Positions 25,958 through 39,500 of a stretch of DNA of 64,000 nt are shown here, in pieces. The DNA is taken from assembly GCA_015179025.1 (NCBI GenBank), contig WHUX01000008.1:434001-498000 (forward strand). Reading direction: 5' to 3'. The translations under genes were made by a program, and so were the position numbers. How positions within the stretch are numbered: the first letter of the stretch is position 1; the number at the start of each line of letters is the position of its first letter. Source of the stretch: Terfezia claveryi. Lineage: Eukaryota > Ascomycota > Pezizomycetes > Pezizales > Pezizaceae. Under the pieces are notes generated by a model that had not been told where the DNA came from, searched no databases, and worked only from the letters and a program-made list of their open reading frames with translations.

Positions 25958-27053
25958 ATTGAGTTAAGGCTGACGATTTCTTGTTAGATACTCTGGAGGA
26001 AGCTGATGACGTACAGGCGGTGTACACAAACGCCAGGTCTTTGTGATATATCTATCCTGCATCTGTATTTATGTAGATTTCATTAATTCGGTTCCAAGGT
26101 TATGCACAAAGAGTACATTCTTACACGCTTTAGTTAGGCATGCTGTTCTGTAAATCGTATACTCCCAACAAATTGAAAGCACCAAGCTGAAGAAGCATAC
26201 TTCACAAAAACTATGGTATGAACCTGAAGTTCGAAGCCCAAGTTGAGGGGATAACAGTTTCTGAGCCCTTCAACTCAGGTATTGAAAACAAAGACCTCCT
26301 ATAGCTGTACCTAGATCTGTGATGTATTCCGAGTCGAGCTCTCAACAGTGCCCTCCAACTCGAAAACTGTCAATAGCATTTCGAGATCCGGGTACTTTTC
26401 CTACCCCAAAGACCATCATCTACACCCGTGCTCTAAACCCGTGAGGTCTCTTTAACCTGGTAGAGACTTTAAAAAACGTACCCTCCAAGTTATGTTCCCT
26501 TTTCTACACCTTTGTACCTGTCCCTGTCAAGTACGATATACCAGCAATAACCCCTATATACTGCTTGATTTCCAAGTACATACACTGACAAGAAATTCAG
26601 TTGTACTCAGTGCAATATCCTCCTAGTTGTCAAGCTAGCTTGGATGTCCCAGAATCGTACATTACACCCTTGTCAGAAACAGAAGAATTCAGAGCTCGGC
26701 TGGAGTAGTCTGGATCCAATCATCCGTGATGTTGTCTTGCAAGATTCATGCTCGAGGGTAATACTTGGGCTTTCCTTCAGGCCAGCTTGATCACCAGTAC
26801 ATAACTTACGAAGTATATTATGGGTTTTGAGGCGTACGATCACCCGAGGCAGAATACCAGCTTACCCTGAGCTTGCATCCAGGGTTTTAGAATGTAACCT
26901 TCATGTGCCAACAAGAACTATACCTTATGTATTTATCTAGGTACTATGCAATCTGTACCTGCATTAATTTGGCATTACCTAATAATCCACCCCCGCTCCC
27001 TTTGCCCTTGTCGTCTAGTTACACGATCGCTCACCCAACCTCCACAAATAAGA

Positions 27054-27068
27054 GTGCCAACCAGACTA
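27054..27068 (+). mobile_element. 15-bp element with near-perfect 9-bp duplication
   Basis: An exact GTGCCAACCAGACTA. CAAATAAGA (27045-27053) abuts its left end and CAAATAATA (27069-27077) its right end, matching at eight of nine positions. Confidence 0.7.
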
Positions 27069-27256
27069 CAAATAATAAGAATAGAACCCCACCGAGGATC
27101 CCTACCCCTACCTTCCTCACCCAAAATTTCATCTATTACCTATTCTAAACTCGTGCCTAGGTATGTAGTTAGCTGGATGTGCAGAGAACCAGACTAAGGT
27201 ACCCCATGCGGGATGAGTGAGCTGGGAGGCGGTGCGTCAGAAAGGAGGGCGAGGGG

Positions 27257-27271
27257 GTGCCAACCAGACTA
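27257..27271 (+). mobile_element. 15-mer element upstream of UAP1
   Basis: An exact GTGCCAACCAGACTA, about 290 bases before the UAP1 start. No duplication abuts the 15-mer. TGCGGGGGG follows it, and the similar TGCGGGATG lies at about 27208-27216, which would define a 55-bp insert with a seven-of-nine repeat. This is tentative. Confidence 0.5.
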
Positions 27272-27562
27272 TGCGGGGGGTTCGGAATAAATGCCCATAT
27301 ATATATATAGGATGGGAATCTCATGAACCCCAACTCAGATCGGGAACCACAAGTATATAAATCCAACATTGACCTTGGATTGCCATAGCTCTTTCTTCTA
27401 TTCTTCGAATTCCCGTGTACCCCTTGCCGGACTGACTTTCCTAAGTCCGTGGATCGTGATAAACAAACAATTCGAATTCAATATAATCGAACCCTTTCAC
27501 CTCGTGCTTAACCTCCCGTCCACATTCTATAACCTTTTTCTCGTACATCCCAACGCACCACA

Positions 27563-29386
<1,824 letters not shown>

Positions 29387-29923
29387 TTTTGCTTGTTTGA
29401 GCTTTAGATACCAGGACGTAGTCGTATGGTTATTATTATTATTTGCGACATGGGGATATATATGAATGAAATGATCAATATATATGGTTCAATTGATTTG
29501 AGCTCTCATGGGTCATAATAGGGGCATCAGTTATCAATACTCTGGTAATAAAATTAGCTGCATCATGATACAAGTAAGTATCTAGATATCTGTAGAGGAC
29601 TGATGGATATACTTACTACCGTATACTCTACTGTACTTTGGGCCATCGATCTGCTGCTCAACCGCAAGAATCTGATAACGGCACATCGTCCGATCCCGAC
29701 ATCATCCACAGCAATTGAAAGAATCTGATTAGCCCTACCCAAAAGTTACCTCGGCCCCACAGCCCACCTGCCCGCCCCAGCTTCCCCAAGGTCAACACGA
29801 GAATGTCTACACCTACATCCCCATCTCCAAGAGCACCACCACCAGGGCCCAACTTGAATTTAGCTCAGGTGCACACATACCCAGGACCCCTTTATACCCA
29901 CCATTACCAACCCACATCTTACA

Positions 29924-30821
29924 ATGCCCACCACCACCCCCAGCGACCCTATCCTCCTCACCCTTTCCGGCCCCATCGCCATCATCACCCTCAACCTCCC
30001 TCACAAGCTCAATGCGCTCTCTAGCGAGGCCTACCAGCACCTAGCCCACCTCCTGCGTAAAGTCGCTGACATGACCGACATCACCATCACGCTCCTCACC
30101 GGCACAGGCCGGTTCTTCTCCGCTGGCGCAGACGTTGGTAGCGTAGATTCCGCGAACGTCCCTGCGGGTAATTCACCTCGGACTTTCTGGTTGCAGAGAT
30201 GTACTTTCCCTCCACCGCCCATATTCCTTCCCTATACTAACACCACAGTCGGATACAGTCTCTGTCTGCAACATCGACGTTACCAAATCCTTCCTAACCC
30301 ATCCCAAACTGCTCATCGCCGCACTCAACGGCCCCGCCATCGGGCTCTCCGCAGCACTTATCGCCCACTGCGACTTCATCTACGCCACGTCTTCGACCTA
30401 CCTTCTCACGCCCTTCACCTCGCTCGGCCTCGTGGCCGAAGGCGGCGCCTCGTACACCTTTGTCCGGCGGCTCGGGCTCGCCAAAGCCAACGAGGCTTTA
30501 ATCCTATCAAAGCCCCTCCCTGCAGCAGACCTGTTAGCGTGTGGATTCCTAAACAAAATCTACCCCGCCCCCGCAGACCCCCGGGATTGCTCGAGCTTCC
30601 ACAAGGCGGTGCTGGAGGATGTGAGGAGTGAGTTTCTAGAGCGGGGATTGAATAGGGAGAGTATGCTGCTGGTGAAGAAGTTGATTAGGGGCGCGTGGGA
30701 GGAGAAGCTCGAGTGCGTGAATGTGAAGGAGGCGTTTATGGGGGTGGAGAGGTTTCTCAGTGGCGCGCCAAAGGAGGAGTTTAGGAATATGGCGAGGGGG
30801 GAGAAGAAACATAAGTTATAA
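29924..30821 (+). CDS. ECI1: peroxisomal delta3,delta2-enoyl-CoA isomerase (crotonase fold)
   Basis: Shifts double bonds of unsaturated enoyl-CoAs so that they can enter peroxisomal beta-oxidation. Two exons (29924-30200, 30259-30821) make 279 residues. Crotonase features are visible in order: GRFFSAGADVGSV forming one side of the oxyanion hole, ALNGPAIGLSAAL forming the other, and PFTSLGLVAEGGASY with the Glu expected to be catalytic in the Eci1 group. The protein ends KKHKL, a plausible PTS1 variant. Intron acceptor choice matters: CAG at 30256-30258 gives QRFSVCNIDV in frame, while a nearby upstream AG does not. It could be a related peroxisomal enoyl-CoA hydratase, but the Glu position and tail favour isomerase. 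Confidence 0.88.
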
Positions 30822-31167
30822 GGTGAGAGGTGGGCAGGGGGGAGGTGAGTTGGGTTGTGTGGGGTTGATTGGGCTGTGAATTGAGTGTGTGGGAGAGATT
30901 CTTTGCTTCCCACGTAATTCATTACAAGTCCATTATTTATTCTATTGTATGATTGCAAAACTACAAACAAACGCCCCCCACCCCCCCAGGCCGGCTAAGC
31001 AGATGTCAAATATAGTATATACCACTCCTGCCTGCATCGCAAATACAAATACAAATACACGTTTCAAGACTTTATATAAACAACCAATGCAACTCATTAA
31101 GCAAAAGCAGAGAGCACGATCTATATATAATTACCCACTCCCCCTCTCTTACACTCCTCACTACTCC

Positions 31168-32471
31168 TCAACTCACCGGCACAGGCCCCGCTGTGTGCAC
31201 TAGCCCATCCACGGGTATATAACTCCCACCTCCGCCTCCTCCGTGTCCATGTCCATTCCCATGCTCAGAAGCCGCATCTGCTGCAGTCCTCGCTTGCACC
31301 AATTCCTTCTCCCGCTTGTGGCTATTCTGGGAGAGTTTAATAAGTGAGACGATAAACGCTACAGCACACATAAATAATCAGTCACCCCATCCAGACCCAA
31401 AATAGTAGTGGGGATCCATGTACCTGCTAACACCCCAATAGCAATCAACCCTCTCCTCGTAGTGACCCACCTCAACTTCTCCACTTCACTCTTCAACTCA
31501 CTCCCCATCAGCACCGTAATCTTATAATTCAATTCCTGAATTTTATTCTCCACTTCCCTCTGCTCACTTTTATTGACCATCTTTCTGTCATTAAACATTG
31601 CGCGCATTTCATTCCCACACACCATCAATTCCTCCATAAATCGCCCATTGAGCAGCTCAAAGTCCCGCTGGATCTGGGCACGCTCGGTGCGCATCTTGTC
31701 GAGCTGGGTAGCACGTAGAGAGGAGATTTCGGAACGGAGCTCGGAGGATGATGCACGGAAGAGGTACGTCGTGGAGGTGAAGGTACTTCGGGAGAGGAGG
31801 GTGTTGTGTGCGTGGGTGAGGTGCGTGTGGAGGAGGTGCCGGAGGAGGTGCATGAGGTGGGTGGATTGGGGCAGGGTGAAAGGCGGGGTGAGATTGTGGA
31901 CTACGGTGTAGGTGTCGAAGAGGTGGGGGAAGGGAGGCGTGGGAGGCGTTGGTGGGATGAGGGAGGGGTCTGGTGGAGGGGCCGCCCCGACTTCTGTTGG
32001 TGATGCTGCTGGTGGTGGTGGTGGTGGTGGTGAGGGTGGGGATGGTGATGATGGGGGTGACGGTAGCGGTGATGAGCTCGAGGATACCCCATCACTATTG
32101 ACCTGTCCGGCTCCGGCTCCAGAGGACGAACTTGTACTTACCCCACCCCCATCCTTATTCTTCCCTCCTCCCTCCCCAACCTCCTTCTCCTTATTAGTAC
32201 TAATATCCTTTCCTCCAGCTACTCCTGCCTCCCCCTGGCCTTGCTGCTTCTGGAATTCCGGCCCAGGCTCAACCGCCTTCCCATGTCTCCCTCTAGCATG
32301 TATCGTATCCCCCGCGGTCACCTTAGTCCCCCACAAAGCAGGCCGAGGTTGTACTCGTATTCTGTGTGTATGGATGCCTTGGCGTGCGGCGGAATTGACG
32401 GGGATGATAAGCTTGCTTGTCTGGGTGAATAAGGTCGTTGGGTAGAGGAACAGTAGGCGTGTGTGAGACAT
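31168..32471 (-). CDS. FMP32/MCUR1-like mitochondrial coiled-coil protein (DUF1640)
   Basis: The family (yeast Fmp32, human MCUR1/CCDC90B) is anchored in the mitochondrial inner membrane and linked to complex IV assembly and calcium uniporter regulation. Two exons (31424-32471, 31168-31358; 65-nt intron) give 412 residues. An Arg/Thr-rich N-terminus is presequence-like. A long low-complexity Pro/Ser/Gly stretch covers about residues 75-185. FDTYTVVHNL then opens the conserved domain, followed by a heptad-rich coiled coil (ATQLDKMRTERAQIQRDFEL, then NKIQELNYKITVLM). The conserved WVTTRRGLIAIGV leads into a membrane helix completed across the intron (LAAFIVSLIKL). The His/Gly-rich tail after the helix is variable. 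Its low-complexity part explains several spurious frames on the other strand. Confidence 0.88.
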
Positions 32472-32830
32472 TGTTGGTGGAGATTTCTTTGGTGGAGAGG
32501 GGCCTTGGGAATGGCTAGTGGGGCTACTGCTCTAAAGCAAGAAGTGATGCATGGTTGAAGTATATCGGGGGAAGTTTGTACAAAAGTGTGGAGATATATG
32601 GATGAGTGTAAGTAGAGGATTGAAGAAGGGAAAGAAAATATGAGGGGTGGGATCTAAATGTTTGCTTCTGCTTAGTAGATTAGATATCCGTCACCATGTA
32701 ACTTTTGTAGGTACGGCTTGGCAGTTAACTTAGAAAGCACGCGATTACCCTCAACTCTTGTCATGCGCCAGACCTGAGATCTCTTTATCAGATCCTTCTA
32801 GTTTTCGCCGAACATGAACCGAATGCTCAT

Positions 32831-32845
32831 GTGCCAACTAGACTA
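32831..32845 (+). mobile_element. 15-bp element with perfect 9-bp duplication
   Basis: GTGCCAACTAGACTA (one change from the consensus) is flanked by AATGCTCAT at 32822-32830 and 32846-32854, both abutting the insert. Confidence 0.75.
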
Positions 32846-33507
32846 AATGCTCATCTGGTTTAGGACCTTTTGGTAGGCCAGATGATTACCGAGGCACCGT
32901 CACGTGGTAACATTGAGGAAGAATTTTCCCACCATAAGCAAGTCCACCTATTCTTGGGCCTAGTCAGGCCAAACAATAATATGGTAGTTGTACGTAGGCA
33001 CATATATTTCAGTTACAGGTACTGTAGGGAAGACAATGCTTTACCGGAATTTTAGCAACCATCCCAGAGGACTAGAGTTGGGTTTTTTGGGAAAATATTC
33101 ATCTCTGTGATTAGCTCCCTCAGCATGGTCCATTACTAGCGTACATTCATAGGTATGTATGTATGTCATGCTGGCGTGACCACGTAGTGCCAGTATTGCC
33201 ATGGCCACCTTCCACCTCCGTTCACTGTTTGGTTGATTGAAGTAGTTTTATTATTGGCACAAGCCCCCGTTAGGGCCGTGTAGTTACCCTCAACAATTCT
33301 TATCAGATTCTTGAGTCGATGGGTTGGGCTCACCTCACCATCCTACCAATGTCGAAGGAAACAAGCCGACGGGCCTGTAACTTAGTTCTGGAGGTTTAAT
33401 ATCTAAAGTTTCCTTCCGAGCCAAGCTAAACTCCTTATAATATGGATATGTCAAGCCACCGGAAGTTTATGATTAAGCCAAGAGCTATAAGATTGCAGCC
33501 ATGTGGT

Positions 33508-33541
33508 CAGGAGGCTACGGAGGGGTCATGCAACCAGACTA
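33508..33541 (+). mobile_element. 34-bp insertion ending in the element, perfect 9-bp duplication
   Basis: The insert ends ATGCAACCAGACTA, one C shorter than the consensus. It is bounded by CCATGTGGT at 33499-33507 and 33542-33550. Its 5' part contains CTACGGAGG, similar to CTACGAGAGG in the 11109 copy, so the two longer copies may preserve internal element sequence. Confidence 0.75.
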
Positions 33542-33559
33542 CCATGTGGTATGCTACAT

Positions 33560-33583
33560 ATGTTGTGCCAACCAGACTACTAG
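33560..33583 (+). mobile_element. 24-bp insertion, perfect 9-bp repeat, first arm of a hairpin
   Basis: Contains the exact 15-mer at 33565-33579 followed by CTAG. It is bounded by ATGCTACAT at 33551-33559 and 33584-33592. It is the only copy whose insert extends past ACTA, by four bases. Confidence 0.65.
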
Positions 33584-33592
33584 ATGCTACAT

Positions 33593-33607
33593 TAGTCTGG
33601 TTGGCAC
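33593..33607 (-). mobile_element. 15-mer element, reverse orientation, second arm of a hairpin
   Basis: TAGTCTGGTTGGCAC begins directly after the right-hand ATGCTACAT of the preceding insert. With that copy it makes a perfect 15-bp inverted repeat with a 13-nt loop (33565-33607). No duplication is seen on its right side (AAGAATAAG). Confidence 0.6.
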
Positions 33608-33863
33608 AAGAATAAGTTAGTTAGGCGGGCATAATTATTATTGGTAGATCGTCGGAGTCCGAAGATGCAACGCCATAAGCTAGAATCTGATAAAGTCTGC
33701 TCGTGCCAAGTGTGTAATCTAATCGATAAGATAGTGCACTGGGGATTTACGACTTATCCAATTGAATGGTCGCAATCTCGATACTACTCCTTTGAAAACC
33801 AGCTGCAGTTTTGGACCATAAATACTAGTTCCTACTACCAACCCACCCAACCCATCCACAACC

Positions 33864-34190
33864 ATGGGTGGCTCCCGTCTCGAAGTCTTCAAGGTACCCG
33901 ACCGTTCGCCTTCCCATCTCTCCTCACTAACTCCCACCCCCCAATCGTAGTTTGGCATTTACATACTTTTCCCGATCGGGATAATGTACTACTTCGGCAC
34001 CAACCTCGACGAGCGCTTCGCCGTCCCTGATTTCTGGCCGCGCAAGGAAGAGACACACAGGATACCGTTTGAGAAGGATGAGATTCGCGGGGAGCTAGAG
34101 AGGCTGAGGAGGAGAAGGTTGGAGAGGAGGGAGAGGAGGTTGGGCGCTGAGCGGGGTGGAGAGGGACTGGGGTTACAGGAGGATCAGTGA
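33864..34190 (+). CDS. PET100: cytochrome c oxidase assembly factor Pet100
   Basis: Inner-membrane chaperone for assembly of complex IV subunits. Two exons (33864-33893, 33951-34190) give 89 residues. Exon 1 encodes only MGGSRLEVFK. Exon 2 continues FGIYILFPIGIMYYFGTNLD, the family's single membrane segment and hallmark. The rest is an Arg/Glu-rich soluble tail. Family proteins are about 100 residues and open with the same LE.FKFG pattern, which fixes both the start and the 57-nt intron. An upstream open frame in another register is not coding. Confidence 0.93.
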
Positions 34191-35146
34191 GCGGAGCAGG
34201 GGATGGGTTGTTATATTGCAGTATGAGGAGGATATAGACTTTGATGGATGTTGAATGAGTTTTGGGGCCCAACTATAGCTAATATTGGTACGCCGTCATT
34301 ATCAGGTGCGGTACAGGACAATGCTCTACTGAAATTCTCAGGTCAGGTCTGGAGATTGTACAATGCATGAGTGGGGGCATTCATGCAACCCTTTCTTTAA
34401 GGGACCAGAAATATGAGGCCTAACCTCACTATACGTCAGAATAAGACATAGATCCGTACTTCTTTCCTTCTGCACTTGATATTCGCCATATAAATATTGT
34501 TTAAAGATTCGAAGTTGAGATACCTCCTCTAGAACAGCAAAACTATTCACAAGAAAAGATCAACTGCTAAGCAGGCTGTTCCCCAAGTTTATTTCAGGGG
34601 TAGTTAATATCAGGAATATACAGTAGATTGACTGTTTTAATTTTAGTATCTAGTTCTCTACGAAGAATAGCTCTATGCAAAGTTTGCATGGGAGATTTAC
34701 CTACATGCTGATTCTATGCGTATTTGGTGATCATTACCGCTGCTGGGAAAACACCTCTGATCTCTCCCTGAAATAGGCTGGTACCCTCGACCTATAATAA
34801 AAATGTTACTTGGTCTATTACCCTGAACCCCCATCCACTCACCCAAAGCGGGAAACTGTCCCACGTCCATTACAGATCTAGAGAAACCTCGCAGGCCGAT
34901 CTCCCTTCACCTCTTCCTCTTACGGTTAAGTATTCAACTTCCTTAAACTCCCCATACCTTTCCCTCTTCGGCTTGTCGCAAATCGGGAGAAATGAAATAG
35001 GATGAAATAATGGATATCGGGTAAAGGGTGTGTTTCGAATTCATAATCCCTGAATAAATATGGACCGTGGGATAAATATACTCCACTACTAGCTGAACTC
35101 GCCTCGCTCTATCCGGTACGGAAGGCCCACTTTCCGAGGTCCTTCA
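34191..35146. other. intergenic region between convergent PET100 and MTQ1
   Basis: Holds the 3' ends of two convergent genes. I see no further gene. One TTACCCTGA motif lies at 34818-34826. Confidence 0.6.
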
Positions 35147-36381
35147 TCAATCTTTCACCATATCTTCCCCCAACCACTCCCATTCCTCCTCACCACCTCG
35201 CCAGGCCACCACCCCCCTCCCCCTCCCTCCCCAATCCCTCCAAACAGCTGTATTCCCCCTGCCCCCCCACATACTCGCAAAGACGCCCCTCACCCTGTCC
35301 GCTTGTGTCTCATCGCCCCCAACCTCCACGAGCAATGCCTTCGCCCGGATATCCAGTGCAAACTGCGCAATGTGCGGGTAGAAATTATCGCCTAATGCGG
35401 GTGTGGATGTGGTGGTAGTGGTGGTGGTAGTTGCGGGGGGGACTAATGCGACTTTTGGCTCCCATCGGCGAACGGAGCGGGCTGTGGTAGTGAGATATTC
35501 TCGGGGGGAGATGTAGGGGGGGTTTGAGATTACTACGTCCACCTCTAGTTCCTCCCTTGGGTCCGATGTTGTAGAATAGAACCGAGACGCTGATTCCGCC
35601 CACGAGGACAAATCGAAGACATCACCTTGCACAAACCCCACCCCTCCCCCCGCAGAAACGTCAAGGCTACCTACTTTTGGGTTGAGATTATGCCTTACAT
35701 TTTTGCACGCAAGGGAGACTGCTTTGGAAGAGATATCCACGCCGAGGATTTTCGGTGGGAGGGATAATCTGGGACATGGCCTTTCCGAACTTCCCCCGCC
35801 TGGTGTTGAGGGGGGGTAGAGAAGGCTGTGGAGGAGGATTGGGATACACCCGCTCCCGGTGCAGAGATCCAGGATTCCTAATGGACGCTGGTTCCCGGCT
35901 ATTTGTTGAGTCTGTCGGAGTGGGGAGAGGGAGGGCGGGTGTAAGTTTGAAAGAAGGAGCGAGGTGAAGTGGGTTATGAGGTCTGCAGTTTCTGGTCTTT
36001 CATCCAATCCAAACTCATAATCAGCCTTCTTCTTCTTCTGCTTTTCATATGACAACACGAACCCCATCCGTACCTTGGCACCAAAACCCCCCTCTCGACA
36101 CGAATCTCCACCCCCGATGGCCCAAAATACTCATTCCCAAGAATATACTGCAGCGGCTCCGCCCAGACTCCCCTCCTCACACAAAATCTCCTCAAGAGCT
36201 GGTTTCTCTTGCGCCCGACAACTTCACCGGTATTAGGGACAAGCTTTTCAATATGCTCCTTCATCCACCTGAGCTCATTCTCTGCGGAACGGACATCGCG
36301 AGTCTCGCGCAGTATGATAGGAAGCAGCGGTGAGTGCGTGCGGGTGAGTTTCTGTAGGAGGGATGGGGAGAGTCGAGGCAT
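35147..36381 (-). CDS. MTQ1: mitochondrial release-factor N5-glutamine methyltransferase (HemK/PrmC/Mtq1)
   Basis: Methylates the glutamine of the GGQ motif in the mitochondrial release factor. Exons 36074-36381 and 35147-35996 (77-nt intron) give 385 residues. The N-terminal helical domain leads to EPLQYILGNEYFG, as in HemK. The S-adenosylmethionine loop reads ILDLCTGSGCIPILL, and the catalytic motif is VISNPPYISPREYL. The intron falls inside the conserved VLVPRPETAD, and the acceptor AAAG/ACC restores it. The frame is open to a TTG at 36393, but the first ATG (36381, MPRLSPSLLQK) is the likely start. A Thr run follows at about residue 300. Confidence 0.92.
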
Positions 36382-36552
36382 GACGTTGGGCAAAAAAGGT
36401 AGCTACAAGGGTGCTTAAATTGATGGCGTTTTAGAGGTTTTCGCACATGAAACGAAAATTGTAAACAGATGAAAAATCAACAATTAACCATATTGTAAAT
36501 CTCAGAAAAAGCTCGACTCCCATCTTGTTATATAATAACCAGCCCTGCTCTA

Positions 36553-39500
36553 TCACCAAAAAAAATCTCGAGCATTAAATCGGTGGCATCTCGCCCCACT
36601 GCTCATCAAGGACTTCCCAAGTACTCCCCACATTCGACTCAACCTCTCTATCCCCCGCAACACTCCCCGGTCCGCTTCCCGCCCCAGAGCCTTGCACCAT
36701 ACTTCCAGCAATCCCTCCCTGACCACTCCCCTCCCCACAAACTCCCCCAATCCCTGTCCCGCAATTCCTCCAATCCCCAATACATGCATCCTTTCCAGCT
36801 CCCTAACAAAGAAATCCCTCTCCTCATTCAACATATCCTCATCCGCACCCATACTCATCGGATATCTCTGAATATTATAGAAATTCGTCAATGCCCTAAT
36901 TGCATGTTCCTGTGGCAATGCATCCTCCACCTCTGCATCCACATCCGCCCCAGCAAGCCAGTCATCCCGCAACTCAGGCCGGCAATGGAGGTATATACCC
37001 GTGATGACTTTCATATTTCCCTGCCTCCACTTGCGGCCACAGTAAGGAACTTGGCCTTTGAATAGCTTCAGCGTGTATAACCGCATCTCGTCCTGAGAGC
37101 ATTTAAGCGCTTTCCGAAGGGATGGGGAAGATTTATACTGCACTAGCAACAAATTTCGGTGTGCTTTGCCCTTGCAAATTTTCTGCATTATCCGAAGATA
37201 ATTCACGACGGTAAAGAAGTTGCGCCAGGAGTAATCGGTGATTATTGTTGGTGCTTCTTCCTTTCTAAATTCGGGATCTTCGTTCGTGTCAGCTGTGGGT
37301 GGGGATACAGGACTTTTAGATTGAGGCGAGGCCTGTGAAGGTGAAGTTGGAGGTAATGGTGGCGGTTTGTTGGGCGGTGGTGCAGGGGGCGGAAGCGTAT
37401 CCCTCCGAATTTTTATTGGTGGTGGGATAGCATCGTCAAGATCAAGGTCTTCCTCCTCTTTGTGTTGGAAAATCTCATTGTCGTCTATATCCGTTGGTGA
37501 AGGGGACGCGGCATCGTTACTAGGTTCAGGGGCGGCTGAGTTCACTTTGCAAAAATGTAAATAGCTATGGATTGATCAGTGTTGCCCTCGATGATGCAAT
37601 GGGAGACGTACGAATATTCAGACCTATCTGTCTTTGTATTTACGTGAGTTCCAACGTCTTGATGTGAGAATATTCGCAGCATCAAAGGCAGGTAGCTGGT
37701 GTCTAGTAGGAGTTGGGTCATATATTCGAACTTCAAGACGTCTGTGACCTCAATGTATTAGTATCACTATATTTCGCGTTCGCTTGAAGAACATACGTGA
37801 AACCCGGAACCACTTTAGAAGCAACAAAAATATGGCTGAAACCGCCTTGCTCATTATCTCAGTTTCTCTCATGATGTTCCATTTTGTATCATCCGTTGGC
37901 TGGGCCCCAGTCGTAGCTCCTGTTTCCCCATTATCTCCGCTGCTAGCTTGGTCATCTGTTGGGCGTGGCGGAGGTGCTGGAGGTGCTGGAGGAGTGCAGA
38001 GATTTTGAAGGACTACTTTTAGACATACAATGATGAAGGACTGTAAATTCGATAGGCAGTTGGTCTGATCAAGCATGTCAGATCAGTAGGACAGTCTATA
38101 ATATGTAGTTTCAATCTTACATATAGATCTTCGACAGTCCTCAATCTCCTTTCCTCCATGCAAATCTGGGATCCAAATTTCTCATTCTGATGACCAACTT
38201 TACTCTTTGGGTTACTTATTGGTTCGTCTCCTAGCCCCAACCCACCAGCCCAGCCTCTTTCATGGCGAAGAAACTCTTCTCTTTCTTTCCATAGTTGTCT
38301 CATTGCCAGAGTCATTCGTATCCGGCGTTGGAATAAATCTCCGGCCTCCAAAATACTCTCAGGAACGCTGGTTGCATCCATTTGGCCCACCTCTACTCTA
38401 CCCCATACGGAAGACGCAGATGAATTTGGAGGAGGATATAAGAATGGGAAATTCTGATTTGTTTGATAATTCTGTTTTTTCGCTCCTTTGCCACCGACCG
38501 GAGATGGAGGTGGTGATGGAGCAGGTGTAGCGATGTGAACAGGTTGATTCAATATGGAGGATGTTGTTCCACCCAGAATCCCGTTTGCTCCCGCTGTGCA
38601 ATGAGTACCTGATAACCCATCATAAGGACCTCCCACCATTCCACCCCCCAGTCCACCAAGATTGCTCGAGCTGCTGTTGCAGCGTTCTGAGCAAGAAACT
38701 CCTAATCAGTGCTATGTACTATCTCTTTCAGGGAGGATATGGCCTACTCAAACGATCTATTTCAAAGCCATTGACGGCCGGTGGGGGATTATAGGCAGGG
38801 TATTTCGCTAGTATATCTTGCCTGAAGTTGTGATAGTCCAGGGGCGAGGCAGTAATCAACTTTTTATCTACCCGTTTACTCAAGCCCTCCTTGACCCTTG
38901 CATAACTCTTTGCCTTTGAAAGGTGCTTAGGATTCTTGATTGAGCCAATGCCAACCAAAATTCCTTTCCACGTCAACAGCAAGAGTTGCCGAAGGGGGAT
39001 TTGATCCTTCTGCTTTTCGTCATCCTGCCACCTAATTTGAGAAATGGTTTTGATAAGCCACGGAATAAATAATGGATCCAAATCAGCGATTTCATCACGC
39101 AATGCGTCGCATTCTGCAGTAGTTGGTGCATTGTTTAAGGGAGGTCGATGAAAGCTTGGAGTCGGAAGAAAGGAAGAAGGAGGGGATGGTTTGCGATGTG
39201 ATGTGGGATCCATTAATGCTGAAGGGATGTAGACAGTAAGAATGAAGTAGAGAATTAGTATCGAATGACGCAGTTCCTTCAGGTCTAGTAGCTGCTGATC
39301 TGATGGTGGATGTTCTGGAAGATAAATTTTGTCCCTTTTTCGTAAAATTTTTAGCATGAAGATACGTCGACGTCCGATACGAAGTATTTACCATGTTTTT
39401 GACATTATACCCCGAAAAACCTGATAAACGGTGTCTATGGCAACGCACTTCTGCAGAAGTTTGGAATTTTCAACAACCCAATACAGCTGATCGTGTTCAG

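Larger units (their letters stand above)
25958..27562. other. intergenic region TACO1-UAP1
   Basis: No gene seen. It contains one YTCAGGGTAA motif (reverse, 26862-26870), a short AT dinucleotide run near 27296-27308, and two or three copies of the GTGCCAACCAGACTA element at 27054, 27188 (partial) and 27257. The last few hundred bases serve as UAP1 promoter and leader. Confidence 0.6.
32472..33863. other. intergenic region with a cluster of short insertions upstream of PET100
   Basis: No gene seen. It contains four copies of the GTGCCAACCAGACTA element (32831, 33508, 33560, 33593) and two TTACCCTCAA sequences near 32749 and 33287. It must also contain the promoters of FMP32 (reading left) and PET100 (reading right). 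Confidence 0.65.

Noticed and set aside
27187..27196. AACCAGACTA as a minimal element copy
   Set aside because: Matches the last ten bases, but no direct repeat abuts it (left TGTGCAGAG, right AGGTACCCC). Not counted among the supported insertions.
31806..32445. Plus-strand Gly/Ser-rich open frames over the FMP32-like gene
   Set aside because: Complement of its low-complexity Pro/Ser/Gly linker.
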